DNA of 64,000 nucleotides from Thermoguttaceae bacterium (GCA_017937485.1 JAGBDN010000003.1:1-64000); one strand, 5' to 3'; counted from the stretch's first letter, positions 37,101 to 45,434 are shown. Translations and numbers: made by a program. The notes: generated from the letters alone by a model not told the origin.

Positions 37101-37498
37101 CATTCCGGACTGAACGTCCGCACGGCGCCGCGCGGCACGTTGTCGACGCCAATGTCGCCGATATACGCCCGGTCGATCCCGACCGACTTCATCGCGGTTA
37201 CGTCCTTGACGGCGCCCTCGGGGGAGAGGTTGCCGGAAAGCCAGTACCAATACGCGCCGGTGCGGACGGCCCCCTCCGGATTTTGGAAGGTTTTCAGCAG
37301 TTCGGCGCGCGCCGGATTCGTCGGCAGTTGGTTCGTTTCCGGAGGCATTTCGCGAGAAAACGTCAGCGTGTTCGCTCGTTCCTGCGCCCAAACGCCGTCC
37401 GAAATATAAGCGACAAGAGCGCCGGTCGCCGTCGCTCCGAGCGCCGCCGCGCCGAAAATCGCGTCCCAAAGAATGCGACGTCGTTTTTGTTTCAACAT
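34190..37498 (-). CDS. Secreted GH106-type alpha-L-rhamnosidase
   Basis: 1102 residues from ATG 37498, which has AAAGGA upstream; a longer frame is open for 22 codons without support. A hydrophobic N-terminal helix (residues 8-30) acts as signal or anchor. The protein matches the long GH106 pattern: FQNPEGAVRTGAYWYWLSGN, GIFNSPGWSQSGGPWV, DSYEVGGQNFTDDF, CYGHWGFPGEFLQYGGQSNE, the segment AESNTCAGNPYGRSP and QGINNTLLHLYVMQP. The last 150 residues are a galactose-binding-like beta-sandwich (VNGEYVGGVWTAPY). GH106 enzymes cleave terminal rhamnose in complex pectins such as rhamnogalacturonan II. Together with GH78 it provides two structurally unrelated rhamnosidases in one stretch. A promoter candidate is at 37676-37705. 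Confidence 0.88.
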   Translation of the reverse strand: MLKQKRRRILWDAIFGAAALGATATGALVAYISDGVWAQERANTLTFSREMPPETNQLPTNPARAELLKTFQNPEGAVRTGAYWYWLSGNLSPEGAVKDVTAMKSVGIDRAYIGDIGVDNVPRGAVRTFSPEWYDTVRAAFKTASELDVEMGIFNSPGWSQSGGPWVKHEQAMRYLTSSKTVVKGPAKFAQALPKPEFRSKKKDEYQDVRVLAYPAPKDYSATLVNKPEKGFFELQANKPATIEIKSEQPFTARAVRLDFKESPIAGKAELFAKIDGESKKICEFKISRYNPEINVGFMPYAPVTAAFEATQATEFQLVVTSDRNGAGIASVELSAAPKVAAVYDKTLAKMHETPQPMWTEYQWAPSPEIDDASLAVDPAKVVDLTDKLSADGVLTWDVPEGEWIVERYGVTPTGTTNAPAVPEATGYEVDKMSKELVLEHFDAYMSKLIETLGPEDGKSFSTIVLDSYEVGGQNFTDDFAAKFEKSFGYDPTPFLPVYFGTVVKDQETSDRFLWDVRRFIADEVAYSYVGGLRDASMAKGKRTWLECYGHWGFPGEFLQYGGQSNEIAGEYWSEGTLGDVENRLASSCGHTYGKTKIWAESNTCAGNPYGRSPVNMKKRTDLFFSQGINNTLLHLYVMQPDERVPGFNAWFGNEFNRHNTWFKQLDLYVDYLKRCNYMLQQGLNVADVAYFIGEDAPKMMGAVDPALPAGRQFDFINAEVLRETTSVNENGELTLPHGTTYKVLVLPKLETMRPELLAKIKQLVADGAYVLGPKPSRSPSLQNQPQADADVKKLADELWGDVDGKSVKSRKFGKGTIAWGLTLDEVFAELKCAPDCEIPTGTPLVYNRRTMKDADVYFLANQSDKTLENVEITFRVDGKTPEIWLPATGETMSVDAWRSENGRTTATLDFAAQESVFVVFANDAKGTTSGEAKTDETKEIATLAGPWTVSFDSGEIARGPKAPVVFDKLIDWTASTDAAIKHYSGTAVYKTTCDLPKVAEGERVFLSLGAVSEMAKVKVNGEYVGGVWTAPYRLDVTKFAREGKNDVEIEVVNCWVNRLIGDAALPEAERKTWCPVNSYNAKSPLKRSGLIGPVTVSTSAR

Positions 37499-37675
37499 AT
37501 AAACGTCCTTTCCTAAACGTTTTCCGTCGTCGGGGAACGCAACTCCGCGCGATCTTCCAAGCAACCGAAAACCGACAAACTAAGTCAAAAGGATAAACCG
37601 GATAAGACGCGCCGACTTTAACGTTTAAACAACGCAAACCTCAAAATTTAGCGTCGACGGCGCCGTTAAATCGTC

Positions 37676-37705
37676 ATTATACCAGACGCGACGCCGCGGC
37701 GTCCA
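37676..37705 (-). promoter_or_regulatory. Promoter candidate for GH106
   Basis: TGGACG, 18-base spacer and perfect TATAAT on the minus strand; the -35 box is weak. Confidence 0.5.
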
Positions 37706-37830
37706 GCGTTTTTTCGAAAAATTCCGTAAAAAATTTCTTCTCGCCTCCGCGTTCGCCGCTTTTCGACGCGAAACGTCGCCGCGTTGGGGAAATTTTCCGC
37801 GCAAAAAAAGTTTCGCGCCCAAAAAAGTAA

Positions 37831-37859
37831 TTGACTCCCCCCCGCGCCCGCCGTATAAT
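37831..37859 (+). promoter_or_regulatory. Near-consensus sigma-70-like promoter
   Basis: TTGACT, 17-base C-rich spacer and TATAAT; it drives the unit starting at 37932 (acyltransferase-like gene, folP and following genes). Confidence 0.75.
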
Positions 37860-37931
37860 ATATAAGGCGATTTTTGGGCCGCCGCGCCCGTCGCCCCCGC
37901 CTTCCTAATATTCCTTATAAAGGAGCCCGAG

Positions 37932-39209
37932 ATGTCGCGCTTACCCTCCGACGCTAACGCTCAACGCGTCTCTTCTTCCGACGTTTATCCTTTGGCGTCC
38001 GACGCCGATAAGTCGCCCGACGCCAGGCTTGAACGCGCTTCGAAACGGCTTATGTCGCTCGACGCGTTGCGCGGCCTGAATATGCTCTTTATTATCGGGC
38101 TGTCGGCGGTGATCGTCGACATTTGCAACCTTTTTCCCGGCGCCGCGTCCGACGTGTTAAAAACGCAAATGACGCACGTCGAATGGAACGGAATCCGGCA
38201 CCACGACACGATTTTCCCGCTCTTCCTCTTCTTGGCCGGCGCGTCCTTTCCGTTCTCGCTGGCCAAAGCGCGCGCCAAAAGCCTTCCGACTTGGCGAATC
38301 GTTTTAAAGGTTGTTTTTCGGGGACTTGCGCTCGTTCTTCTCGGCGTAATTTACAATAACGGCGTTAATTTCGACTTCGCGAACCTGCGATTCGGGAGCG
38401 TCCTCGGACACATCGGCTTGGGCTGGATGTTCGCCGCGCTCCTCTTTATGTCGTTGCGTCGCCGTTGGTTAATCGCAATTTCCGCCGTAATCTTGGTCGG
38501 TTACTGGCTCGCGCTGGTTTTGATTCCGGCGCCGGACGTCAACCCGCCGGAAGCCTTTTCGCGAGCGGCGTTTGCGGAGCGTTTTGAGAATCTGTTGACG
38601 CCGGAAAAATCGGAGTCGATTCAGAAAAACCTCTCGATGGAAGGCTCGCTCGTCGGTTACGTCGACCGCTCGATTATGCCGGGCAAACTTTACAAAAAAG
38701 TTCACGACCCGGAGGGCCTCGCTTCGACGCTTCCGGCGATCATAACCGCGCTCCTCGGAATGCTTTTCGGTTCCGTTTTACGTTCCAACAAAACCGGCGC
38801 GCTTCTTAAAGTCTTGACGCTGTTGGGGTTCGGCGTTGCGTTAACCGCCGTCGGCTACCTTTGGAACGAAGTTTTCCCGATCAACAAAAATCTTTGGAAC
38901 AGTTCTTTCGTCTGTTTCGTCGGCGGTTGCTCCGCGATCGCGCTCGGCGTATTTTATTTAATTATCGACGTTTGGGGACTGCGGCGCTGGGCGTTCGCCT
39001 TTGTCGTCGTCGGCGCGAACCCGTTGGCGATTTACCTCGGACGCAAATTTTTCGACCTGAATTACACCCGCGACTTTTTCTTTAGCGACGCGATAACTCG
39101 TTTCGTTCCGGAAAGTTGCCAAACGCTTGCGACCTCCTGCGCCGGTCTTTTGGTCGGTTGGTTGCTCCTCCTTTGGCTTTACCGCCGCCGAATTTACATC
39201 AAGATTTAA
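37932..39209 (+). CDS. Membrane protein, heparan-alpha-glucosaminide N-acetyltransferase-like (DUF5009 family)
   Basis: 425 residues. After a 40-residue hydrophilic start comes SLDALRGLNMLFIIGLS, the opening helix of this acyltransferase-like family, then HHDTIFPLFLFLAGASFPFSL with the conserved HHDxIFPLFLF pattern and about ten further helices (GHIGLGWMFAALLFM, NPLAIYLGRKFF). Related HGSNAT/YeiB/DUF5009 proteins move an acetyl group across the membrane onto a sugar amine or are of unknown function. The histidine pair in HHD is a plausible acceptor site (inference). AAAGGAG precedes the ATG, and a strong promoter lies 73 bases upstream. It is followed after 53 bases by folP. Confidence 0.8.
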   Translation: MSRLPSDANAQRVSSSDVYPLASDADKSPDARLERASKRLMSLDALRGLNMLFIIGLSAVIVDICNLFPGAASDVLKTQMTHVEWNGIRHHDTIFPLFLFLAGASFPFSLAKARAKSLPTWRIVLKVVFRGLALVLLGVIYNNGVNFDFANLRFGSVLGHIGLGWMFAALLFMSLRRRWLIAISAVILVGYWLALVLIPAPDVNPPEAFSRAAFAERFENLLTPEKSESIQKNLSMEGSLVGYVDRSIMPGKLYKKVHDPEGLASTLPAIITALLGMLFGSVLRSNKTGALLKVLTLLGFGVALTAVGYLWNEVFPINKNLWNSSFVCFVGGCSAIALGVFYLIIDVWGLRRWAFAFVVVGANPLAIYLGRKFFDLNYTRDFFFSDAITRFVPESCQTLATSCAGLLVGWLLLLWLYRRRIYIKI

Positions 39210-39262
39210 TATCGCTTAACATCTTTAACGACAACGCTTAACAACCAAGAAAGGCGACAAAT

Positions 39263-40288
39263 TTGAACGACGCTTGGCGCTTGAAAACGCGAACGCTCCC
39301 GCTCGACCGCCCCGTTTTGGTCGGTATTATCAACGCGACGCCCGATAGTTTTTCGGACGGCGGACAATTTGCCGTCGACGCTAACTCCTCGTTCCGCGTC
39401 GACTTAAACGCCGTCGTCGACAAAGCGCGAGCCCTTGTCCGCGACGGCGCGTCGATGCTCGACGTCGGCGGCGAAAGCACGCGCCCCGGTTCGGAACCGG
39501 TCGGCGAAGCGGAGGAAATTCGCCGCGTCGTTCCGGTCGTAAAGGCTTTGACCGACGCGTTTTCCGTTCCGATTTCGGTCGATACGTACCGTCCGGCCGC
39601 CGCCGACGCCGCGCTCGAAGCGGGCGCCGAAATCGTCAACGATATCAGCGCCGGTCGTTACATTGCTTCGCAAGATCGTTTCGCCGACGAAAACGAAACC
39701 GATTTTCCCGAGGAAATGGCCGACGTCGTTCGACGTCGCGGCGCCGCCGTCGTGTTGACGCATATGCAAGGAACGCCGCGCACAATGCAAGTCGCTCCGC
39801 GATACGACTTAGGCGTTTTCAACGAAGTTTTCGACTTTCTGCGTCGCCGACGTGACCGTTTCGTCGAACTCGGCGTTTCGCCGGATCGAATCGCGCTCGA
39901 CCCCGGCGTCGGTTTTGGTAAAACGTTCGATCAAAATTGGGAGCTAATTCGCCGCGCCAACGAGTTTTACGCGCTTTCGCAACCGCTTTATTACGGCTGT
40001 TCGCGCAAACGCTTTTTAATCGAAACGTTGCGCCGCGCCGTCGTTGATCGCGCGGACGAAACGTCGTTAACCTCCGAAGCTAAACGATTTTACGAACCGC
40101 TCGAACCGGAAACGATCGCCGAACGCGACGCCGCGACCGCCGCGACGACGGCGTTCCTCGCCGAACGAGGCGTTCGTATTTTCCGAGTTCACAACGTGTT
40201 ACGCAACGCCGTCGCGCTAAAATTCGCCGAATCGCTCGCCGGTTCGTTCGAAAATTCCTCGCCAAACGCCGGAGTTTATCGCCGATGA
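39263..40288 (+). CDS. folP: Dihydropteroate synthase
   Basis: 341 residues, somewhat longer than the usual 270-290. The TIM-barrel motifs are all present: VGIINATPDSFSDGG (first pterin motif), MLDVGGESTRPGS, PISVDTYRP, IVNDISAG, LTHMQGTPRTMQ, DPGVGFGKTFDQNWELIR and the second substrate motif YYGCSRKRFL. It condenses 6-hydroxymethyl-dihydropterin diphosphate with p-aminobenzoate in folate synthesis. The start codon is TTG with AAAGG eight bases upstream. Extra length comes mainly from loops near residues 35-50 and 135-155. The last codons overlap the start of the RNase HII-like gene by four bases (ATGA). Confidence 0.95.
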   Translation: MNDAWRLKTRTLPLDRPVLVGIINATPDSFSDGGQFAVDANSSFRVDLNAVVDKARALVRDGASMLDVGGESTRPGSEPVGEAEEIRRVVPVVKALTDAFSVPISVDTYRPAAADAALEAGAEIVNDISAGRYIASQDRFADENETDFPEEMADVVRRRGAAVVLTHMQGTPRTMQVAPRYDLGVFNEVFDFLRRRRDRFVELGVSPDRIALDPGVGFGKTFDQNWELIRRANEFYALSQPLYYGCSRKRFLIETLRRAVVDRADETSLTSEAKRFYEPLEPETIAERDAATAATTAFLAERGVRIFRVHNVLRNAVALKFAESLAGSFENSSPNAGVYRR

Positions 40289-41637
40289 CGTCCGACGCAA
40301 CGCCTTTAAAATCGACAGTTTACATCATCGGAACCGACGAGGCGGGATACGGCCCGAACTTGGGCCCGCTTCTCGTCGCGGCGTCGTGTTGGACGCTCCA
40401 AACGGAATCGCTCGGCGCAGTCGAAACGTTGCGCCGCGCTTTTTCTCCCCTCGCGAAATCGCCTTCCGTCGAGTCCGAACCCGCCGCGCTTTCGGACGTT
40501 AAGAAACCGACGAAAAGTCGGCGAACGAAAAAAAAGCAAACGGTTGACGGCGTGTCGCTTTTCGACTTTTTACCCGAGCCGGAAACGCTCTCGTCGACGC
40601 CCGAATCCTTGAACGACGGCGCGTCGGAAGTCGACGTCGTTTCGCGCCGAGTCGAGACGCTTGTTCCCAAGTTAAACGATTCCCTTGCCGAACTTTGCGC
40701 TCGACGCGGCGTTTTCCCGTTGGTCGACTCGAAAAATTTATACGGCCCGTCGAAATCGTTGGCGGCGCTCGAACGCTCCTTTTGGCTCGCGCTCGGTTCG
40801 ACTCGGCGCGTTGCGCAAACCGTTAAACGTTCGAAACTTGCGAACGTCGCGACCTGGCGTTCGGCGCTCGAAATTCTTTGCGCCGAAAACGCCGACGCAA
40901 TCCCGCCTTGGGAACGCGAAGTTGATTTCCCGCTTCCCCGCGACGCGAAAACGGGTTCGCTCGACGATTTAGGAACGGCGTTCGAGCAAATCGACGCGAC
41001 GCTGAACGCGACGGGCGTCTCGCTCGTCGACGTCGCCGCGCGACGCGTCCAACCGCTTGAATTTAACGACTTAATAGCGCGTCTCGGCTTAAAAAGCGAC
41101 CTAATCGCCGACGTAACGACGTCGCTCGTCGTTGAAACAATCTTGCGCGCCCTCCAAACGCAACCGCCGACGCCGCCAAACCTTAGAACCGACGCCGCGT
41201 TTCCCGTCTTTATCGTCCTTTGCGATAAACTTGGCGGTCGCGACCGTTACGCGCCCTTGTTAGCCGCTCGTTTTCCCGGCGCCGACGTTAAAACCCTCGT
41301 CGAATCGCGAGCGGCGAGCGTTTACCGGTTTTGCGCTCGACGCGGCGTCGTTCGCGACGGTTCAACGGTCGACTTTCCAACGAAAATAGCGGTTGAAATT
41401 CGATTTACGGCCAAGGGCGAAGCGAACGTTCCGACCGCGCTCGCGTCGATTTGCGCCAAGTATTTTCGCGAATTGTCGATGATTCCATTCAACGATTTTT
41501 GGCGACGCGCCGTCGACGACGCAAACCTTCGTCCGACCGCCGGTTATCCCCTCGACGCGAAGCGTTTCCGCGCCGAAGTCGACGAAGCGCGACGCCGTTT
41601 AAACATCGCCGACGCCGTTTTTTGGCGCGAACGCTGA
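40285..41637 (+). CDS. Divergent RNase HII-like protein
   Basis: 450 residues, twice the size of RNase HII. The N-terminus IIGTDEAGYGPNLGPLLVAA mirrors the RNase HII start (G-x-DEAGRGP-x2-GP) with catalytic D18 and E19, but the GRG tripeptide that senses the RNA-DNA junction is GYG. LVDSKNLYGPSKSLAALE matches the DSK motif, CDKLGG places the third acid at D314, and TAKGEANVPTALASICAKYFRE matches KGD...SIAAASILAKVTRD with the fourth acid changed to E379. The extra length is in residues 40-130 (low complexity, charged) and 170-300. RNase HII removes ribonucleotides and RNA primers from DNA; substrate range here may differ. It overlaps folP by four bases and is 29 bases before the phosphoesterase gene. 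Confidence 0.75.
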   Translation: MTSDATPLKSTVYIIGTDEAGYGPNLGPLLVAASCWTLQTESLGAVETLRRAFSPLAKSPSVESEPAALSDVKKPTKSRRTKKKQTVDGVSLFDFLPEPETLSSTPESLNDGASEVDVVSRRVETLVPKLNDSLAELCARRGVFPLVDSKNLYGPSKSLAALERSFWLALGSTRRVAQTVKRSKLANVATWRSALEILCAENADAIPPWEREVDFPLPRDAKTGSLDDLGTAFEQIDATLNATGVSLVDVAARRVQPLEFNDLIARLGLKSDLIADVTTSLVVETILRALQTQPPTPPNLRTDAAFPVFIVLCDKLGGRDRYAPLLAARFPGADVKTLVESRAASVYRFCARRGVVRDGSTVDFPTKIAVEIRFTAKGEANVPTALASICAKYFRELSMIPFNDFWRRAVDDANLRPTAGYPLDAKRFRAEVDEARRRLNIADAVFWRER

Positions 41638-41666
41638 CCCTTTTTTACCGCGTTATTTAACGCCTT

Positions 41667-42575
41667 ATGAAACAACGATTTATTCAACTTTTTCGTCGAC
41701 CGAAAAACCTCGTCGCGCTCCTCGTCGCTTTACTTGGCGCCGCGTTCTTTTTCCGTTGGCAAAACGATTCGATTCAAGTCGAGCGTTTCGAATGCGTTAG
41801 CGCAAAAGTTCCGACGGCGTTCGACGGTTTCGTCGTCGTTTGCGTCGCCGACCTGCACGAAAAGGAATTCGGGCCGAACAACGAACGCCTTTTCGCCGCG
41901 ATTCGCGCCGCAAACCCCGACGTTATCGCGATTTCCGGCGATTTGCTCGTCGACCCGCCGCTTAACGTCGATTTTGCACGATATTTTGTCGCCGACGTCG
42001 CGAAAATCGCCCCGGTTTATTACGTTTCCGGAAACCACGAAGCGATCGCGCCGACGCAAACCGAGTATTTGCCGTTCGTTAAAGCGCTCGAAGAAGCGGG
42101 CGCGACCGTTCTCGACGGCGAAAAAGTCGAGTTGAAACGCGGCGACTCGTCGCTCGTTATCGCGGGAGTCGCGGATCCGTTGCTCGAACTTAAAGACGAC
42201 CGACGCTTGACTTCCGAACAGGTCGTCGCCGAAAAATTGCGACGCGCGCCGCCGGACGAACGGTTTTACCTCCTAATTTCGCACCGTCCGGAACTCGCCG
42301 AACTTTACGCGAAACACGGCATCGACCTCGCGCTGACCGGGCACGCGCACGGCGGGCAAATTCGCCTTCCGTTCGTCGGCGGGTTGCTCGCGCCAAACCA
42401 AGGAATTTTCCCGCGTTACGACGCCGGCGCTTACCGAATCGGCGCTTCGACGACGATCGTTTCGCGCGGTTTGGGGCCGAGCGTTTTCCCGACGCGTTTG
42501 TTCAACCGACCTTGCCTCGTCGTTTGCGAATTGAAATCGCCGTCGACGCAGCCAACGCAACCCGCCGTTAATTAA
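41667..42575 (+). CDS. Membrane-anchored metallophosphoesterase (YkuE/YaeI-like)
   Basis: 302 residues. A hydrophobic segment at residues 13-30 anchors the protein or serves as signal. The calcineurin-like metal motifs follow in order: VVCVADLHEKEFG, VIAISGDLLVDP, YYVSGNHEAI, LLISHRPELA, and ALTGHAHGGQIRLP. The closing GLGPSVFPTRLFNRPCLVVCEL is typical of the YkuE/YaeI group, some members of which cleave lipid-linked phosphates. Substrate is not known. It is likely cotranscribed with folP, the RNase HII-like gene and nfo. Confidence 0.88.
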   Translation: MKQRFIQLFRRPKNLVALLVALLGAAFFFRWQNDSIQVERFECVSAKVPTAFDGFVVVCVADLHEKEFGPNNERLFAAIRAANPDVIAISGDLLVDPPLNVDFARYFVADVAKIAPVYYVSGNHEAIAPTQTEYLPFVKALEEAGATVLDGEKVELKRGDSSLVIAGVADPLLELKDDRRLTSEQVVAEKLRRAPPDERFYLLISHRPELAELYAKHGIDLALTGHAHGGQIRLPFVGGLLAPNQGIFPRYDAGAYRIGASTTIVSRGLGPSVFPTRLFNRPCLVVCELKSPSTQPTQPAVN

Positions 42576-42682
42576 CGTTTTATCAACCAACCGATTACGC
42601 GTTTTTACGAAACGTCGCGACGCGTTTTTCGCCGTCGACGCCGCGTCAAACGCTTTTTTAAAATCAACCTAAGAGTTTGAAA

Positions 42683-43540
42683 ATGCCTTACTTCGGAGTT
42701 CACGAATCGATTTCCGGCGGACACGAAAACGCCGTTTACGCGGCGGCGGCCCACGGGTTCGCTTGCGTTCAAATTTTTTCCAAGAACAGCAACCGCTGGG
42801 TCGCGAAACCGCTCGAGCCGAAATCGGCGCAAAAATTCCGCGAAGCGTTGACGCAAACCGGCCTTATCGCTCCGCTTATCCACGACTCTTACCTAATCAA
42901 CTTAGCGTCGCCGGAAGCGGAGCAACTCGAAAAATCGCGCGCCGCTTTTACGGACGAACTCGTTCGAGCGGACGTTCTCGGCGTCCCGAACGTCGTGATG
43001 CATCCCGGCGCGGCGAAAGAAGATACGCGAGAAAACGGGCTGCGCCGCGTCGCCGAATCGCTCGACGGCATTTTCGCCTCCCTTCCGGAAACGAACCGTG
43101 TTCGCGTTCTCCTCGAAACGACCGCCGGGCAAGGCACGTACCTCGGTTCGCGCTTCGAAGAGTTGGCGCAAATTATTGAGTTTTCGTCGTTTAAAGACCG
43201 ACTCGGCGTTTGTTTCGACACTTGCCACGCCTTCGCCGCCGGTTACGATTTCGGAACGCCCGAAAAATACGACGCGGTTTTCGCCGATTTCGATAAAATC
43301 ATCGGCCTCGACCGTCTTTGCGCGTTCCACTTAAACGACTCCGTTAAAGGACTTGGAAGCAAAGTCGACCGGCACGCGCACATTGGTCGCGGCGAACTCG
43401 GGCTCGAACCGTTCCGTTTTATCGTCAACGACCCGCGTTTCGCCGATCTGCCGATGTATCTCGAAACGCCCAAAGGGGAAACCGACGAAGGCGATTGGGA
43501 CGTCGTCAACTTGAAAACGCTCCGCGACCTAATTAAATAA
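42683..43540 (+). CDS. nfo: Endonuclease IV (AP endonuclease family 2)
   Basis: 285 residues. The TIM barrel with its trinuclear zinc site is evident: FGVHESISGG, VVMHPGAAKED, RVLLETTAGQGTYLG, GVCFDTCHAFAAGYDF, CAFHLNDSVKGLGSKVDRHAHIGRG and YLETPKG. The enzyme nicks DNA 5' of abasic sites and repairs 3'-blocked ends in base excision repair. A TTG two codons earlier is in frame, but ATG 42683 follows AAGAG at the right distance. It is the last gene of the unit that starts at 37932, separated by 107 bases from the phosphoesterase gene. Confidence 0.95.
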   Translation: MPYFGVHESISGGHENAVYAAAAHGFACVQIFSKNSNRWVAKPLEPKSAQKFREALTQTGLIAPLIHDSYLINLASPEAEQLEKSRAAFTDELVRADVLGVPNVVMHPGAAKEDTRENGLRRVAESLDGIFASLPETNRVRVLLETTAGQGTYLGSRFEELAQIIEFSSFKDRLGVCFDTCHAFAAGYDFGTPEKYDAVFADFDKIIGLDRLCAFHLNDSVKGLGSKVDRHAHIGRGELGLEPFRFIVNDPRFADLPMYLETPKGETDEGDWDVVNLKTLRDLIK

Positions 43541-43623
43541 CGCCAAACATTCGCGATTTTTATCGCTCGTTTCATCGACGCAACTCGCGTCAAAACAAGC
43601 CTTTATTACGAAAGGAATTTCCG

Positions 43624-44469
43624 ATGAAAAAGAACCTGCTGACGGCGGCGCTCGCCGTTCTTTTCGCGGCGGCGACCGCGGTTTCGAGCTTCGCGTTCGA
43701 CGAATACAACGTGTGGCCCGGCGTCGCGCCCGGCGAAAAAGCGGAAGCGAAGAAGCCGACTTACGAATACTGGAAACCGGAAAAGAAAACGACCGACGCT
43801 TGCCTCGTCGTTTGCCCGGGCGGCGCCTACAACGGTCTCGCTTACGGACACGAAGGGGACAAAATCGCGAAATTCTTTACGAGCAAAGGGATTACGGTCG
43901 TCGTTTTGAAGTACCGCGTTCCCCGCCGCGAAGGGATTCCGAAGCATATGGCCGCTTGGCAAGACGCGCAACGTATGATTCGCGTCGTCCGCAGTCGCGC
44001 CGCCGAATGGGAAATCAACCCGGAAAAAATCGGCATTCTCGGTTTCTCGGCGGGCGGACACCTCACGCTGATGACCTCGACGACGAGCCAAACGGCGTCC
44101 TACGAACCGGTCGACGACGTCGATAAACTCCCGTGCCACGTCAACTTCGCGGTTCCGGTCTACCCGGCTTACGTCCTCGAAGACGGCGCCGACGGCCCGA
44201 ACGCCGGCAAAGGGAACGATTCGACGATGGTCGGCGACTTCGCGTTCGACGACAAGACGCCGCCGATGTGCTTAATTCACGGCGACAACGACGTTTACTC
44301 GCCGATGGGTTCGGTCGCGGTCTATTCGAAACTTCGCAAAATGAACATCCCGGGCGAAATGCACATTTACGCCAATATCGCGCACGGTTTCGGCGGCAAC
44401 CCGACCGACAATCACGTCGGCGACTGGATGAACCGCGTCGTCGCTTGGATGAAAGCGTTGGGCTTCTAA
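43624..44469 (+). CDS. Secreted alpha/beta-hydrolase, acetylxylan-esterase-like (copy 1)
   Basis: 281 residues with a signal peptide (cleavage near SSFA-FDE). The alpha/beta-hydrolase core shows the oxyanion motif LVVCPGGAYNGL, the nucleophile elbow GFSAGGHLT, and the acid and base in IHGDNDVYSP and IAHGFGG. This BD-FAE/Axe-like group deacetylates xylan or other plant polymers. AAAGGAA precedes the ATG. It is the first of three tandem paralogues that share the KPTYEYWKPE block and most of the catalytic region; spacing to the next copy is 122 bases. Confidence 0.88.
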   Translation: MKKNLLTAALAVLFAAATAVSSFAFDEYNVWPGVAPGEKAEAKKPTYEYWKPEKKTTDACLVVCPGGAYNGLAYGHEGDKIAKFFTSKGITVVVLKYRVPRREGIPKHMAAWQDAQRMIRVVRSRAAEWEINPEKIGILGFSAGGHLTLMTSTTSQTASYEPVDDVDKLPCHVNFAVPVYPAYVLEDGADGPNAGKGNDSTMVGDFAFDDKTPPMCLIHGDNDVYSPMGSVAVYSKLRKMNIPGEMHIYANIAHGFGGNPTDNHVGDWMNRVVAWMKALGF

Positions 44470-44591
44470 CGTTTGTCGCATAAAACGCCGCGCCGTTTCG
44501 TCCGACGCTTAACCCGCCGTCGACGTTGCGTTTACGCGGCGTTTTCGTTTTTCCGCATTCCCCGCTTTTTCCCTTTCGACAAGCCAATCCG

Positions 44592-45434
44592 ATGAAAAAT
44601 TTCTTTGCAACGGCGGCGTTCCTCGTCGCGGCGACATTTAGCAGCGTCTCCGCTTCGGCTTTCGACGAATTTAACGTTTGGCCCGACGTCGCGCCCGGCG
44701 CCTCAAGCTCCGACGTTAAACCGACTTACGAATACTGGAAACCGGAAAAGAAAACGACCGACGCTTGCCTCGTCGTTTGCCCGGGCGGCGCCTATAATCG
44801 CCTCGCTTACGAACACGAAGGCAAGAAAATCGCGCAATTCTTTACAAACAAAGGCGTTACGGTCGTTGTTTTGAAGTATCGCGTTCCCCGTCCGAAAAAC
44901 GCGCCGAAACACCTCGCCGCTTTGCAGGACGCGCAACGGACGTTACGCGACGTCCGTAGCCGCGCCGCCGATTGGAAAATCGACCCGGAAAAGATTGGAA
45001 TTCTCGGCTTTTCGGCGGGCGGACACTTAACGCTAATGACCGCGACGTCGAGTCAAACGCCGTCTTACGAACCGGTCGACGACGTCGATAAACTCCCGTG
45101 CCACGCGAACTTCGCGATTCCGGTCTATCCGGCTTACGTTATCCAGGGCGGCGAAAACGGCTCGAATCCCGGGATTCGCAACAAAACGGAAATGGTCGGC
45201 GATTTCGCGTTCGACGACAAGACGCCGCCGATGTGTTTCATACACGGCGACGCGGACGTTTGCTCGTCGACCGGCTCGATCGCCGTTTATTCGAAGCTGC
45301 GTAAAATGAATATTCCTGCGGAGTTGCACATTTACGCCAACGCGCCGCACGGCTTCGGCGGTAATCCAACCGACGACCATCTCGGCGATTGGCTCAACCG
45401 CGTCGCCGCTTGGATGAAGTCCCTCGGTTTCTGA
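44592..45434 (+). CDS. Secreted alpha/beta-hydrolase, acetylxylan-esterase-like (copy 2)
   Basis: 280 residues from ATG 44592; the frame is open 22 codons further, but the signal peptide (MKNFFATAAFLVAATFS, cleavage near SASA-FDE) begins here. Motifs are the same as in copy 1: CPGGAYNRL, GFSAGGHLT, HGDADVCSS and APHGFGG. The DNA of the KPTYEYWKPEKK segment is almost identical to copy 1. The acid loop has a cysteine (ADVCSS) where the other copies have tyrosine, which may tune specificity. Confidence 0.88.
   Translation: MKNFFATAAFLVAATFSSVSASAFDEFNVWPDVAPGASSSDVKPTYEYWKPEKKTTDACLVVCPGGAYNRLAYEHEGKKIAQFFTNKGVTVVVLKYRVPRPKNAPKHLAALQDAQRTLRDVRSRAADWKIDPEKIGILGFSAGGHLTLMTATSSQTPSYEPVDDVDKLPCHANFAIPVYPAYVIQGGENGSNPGIRNKTEMVGDFAFDDKTPPMCFIHGDADVCSSTGSIAVYSKLRKMNIPAELHIYANAPHGFGGNPTDDHLGDWLNRVAAWMKSLGF

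Larger units (their letters stand above)
37499..37931. other. Divergent intergenic region, 433 bases
   Basis: It holds the promoter candidate of GH106 (37676-37705, minus) and a near-consensus promoter for the plus-strand unit (37831-37859). No gene is supported in it. Confidence 0.6.
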
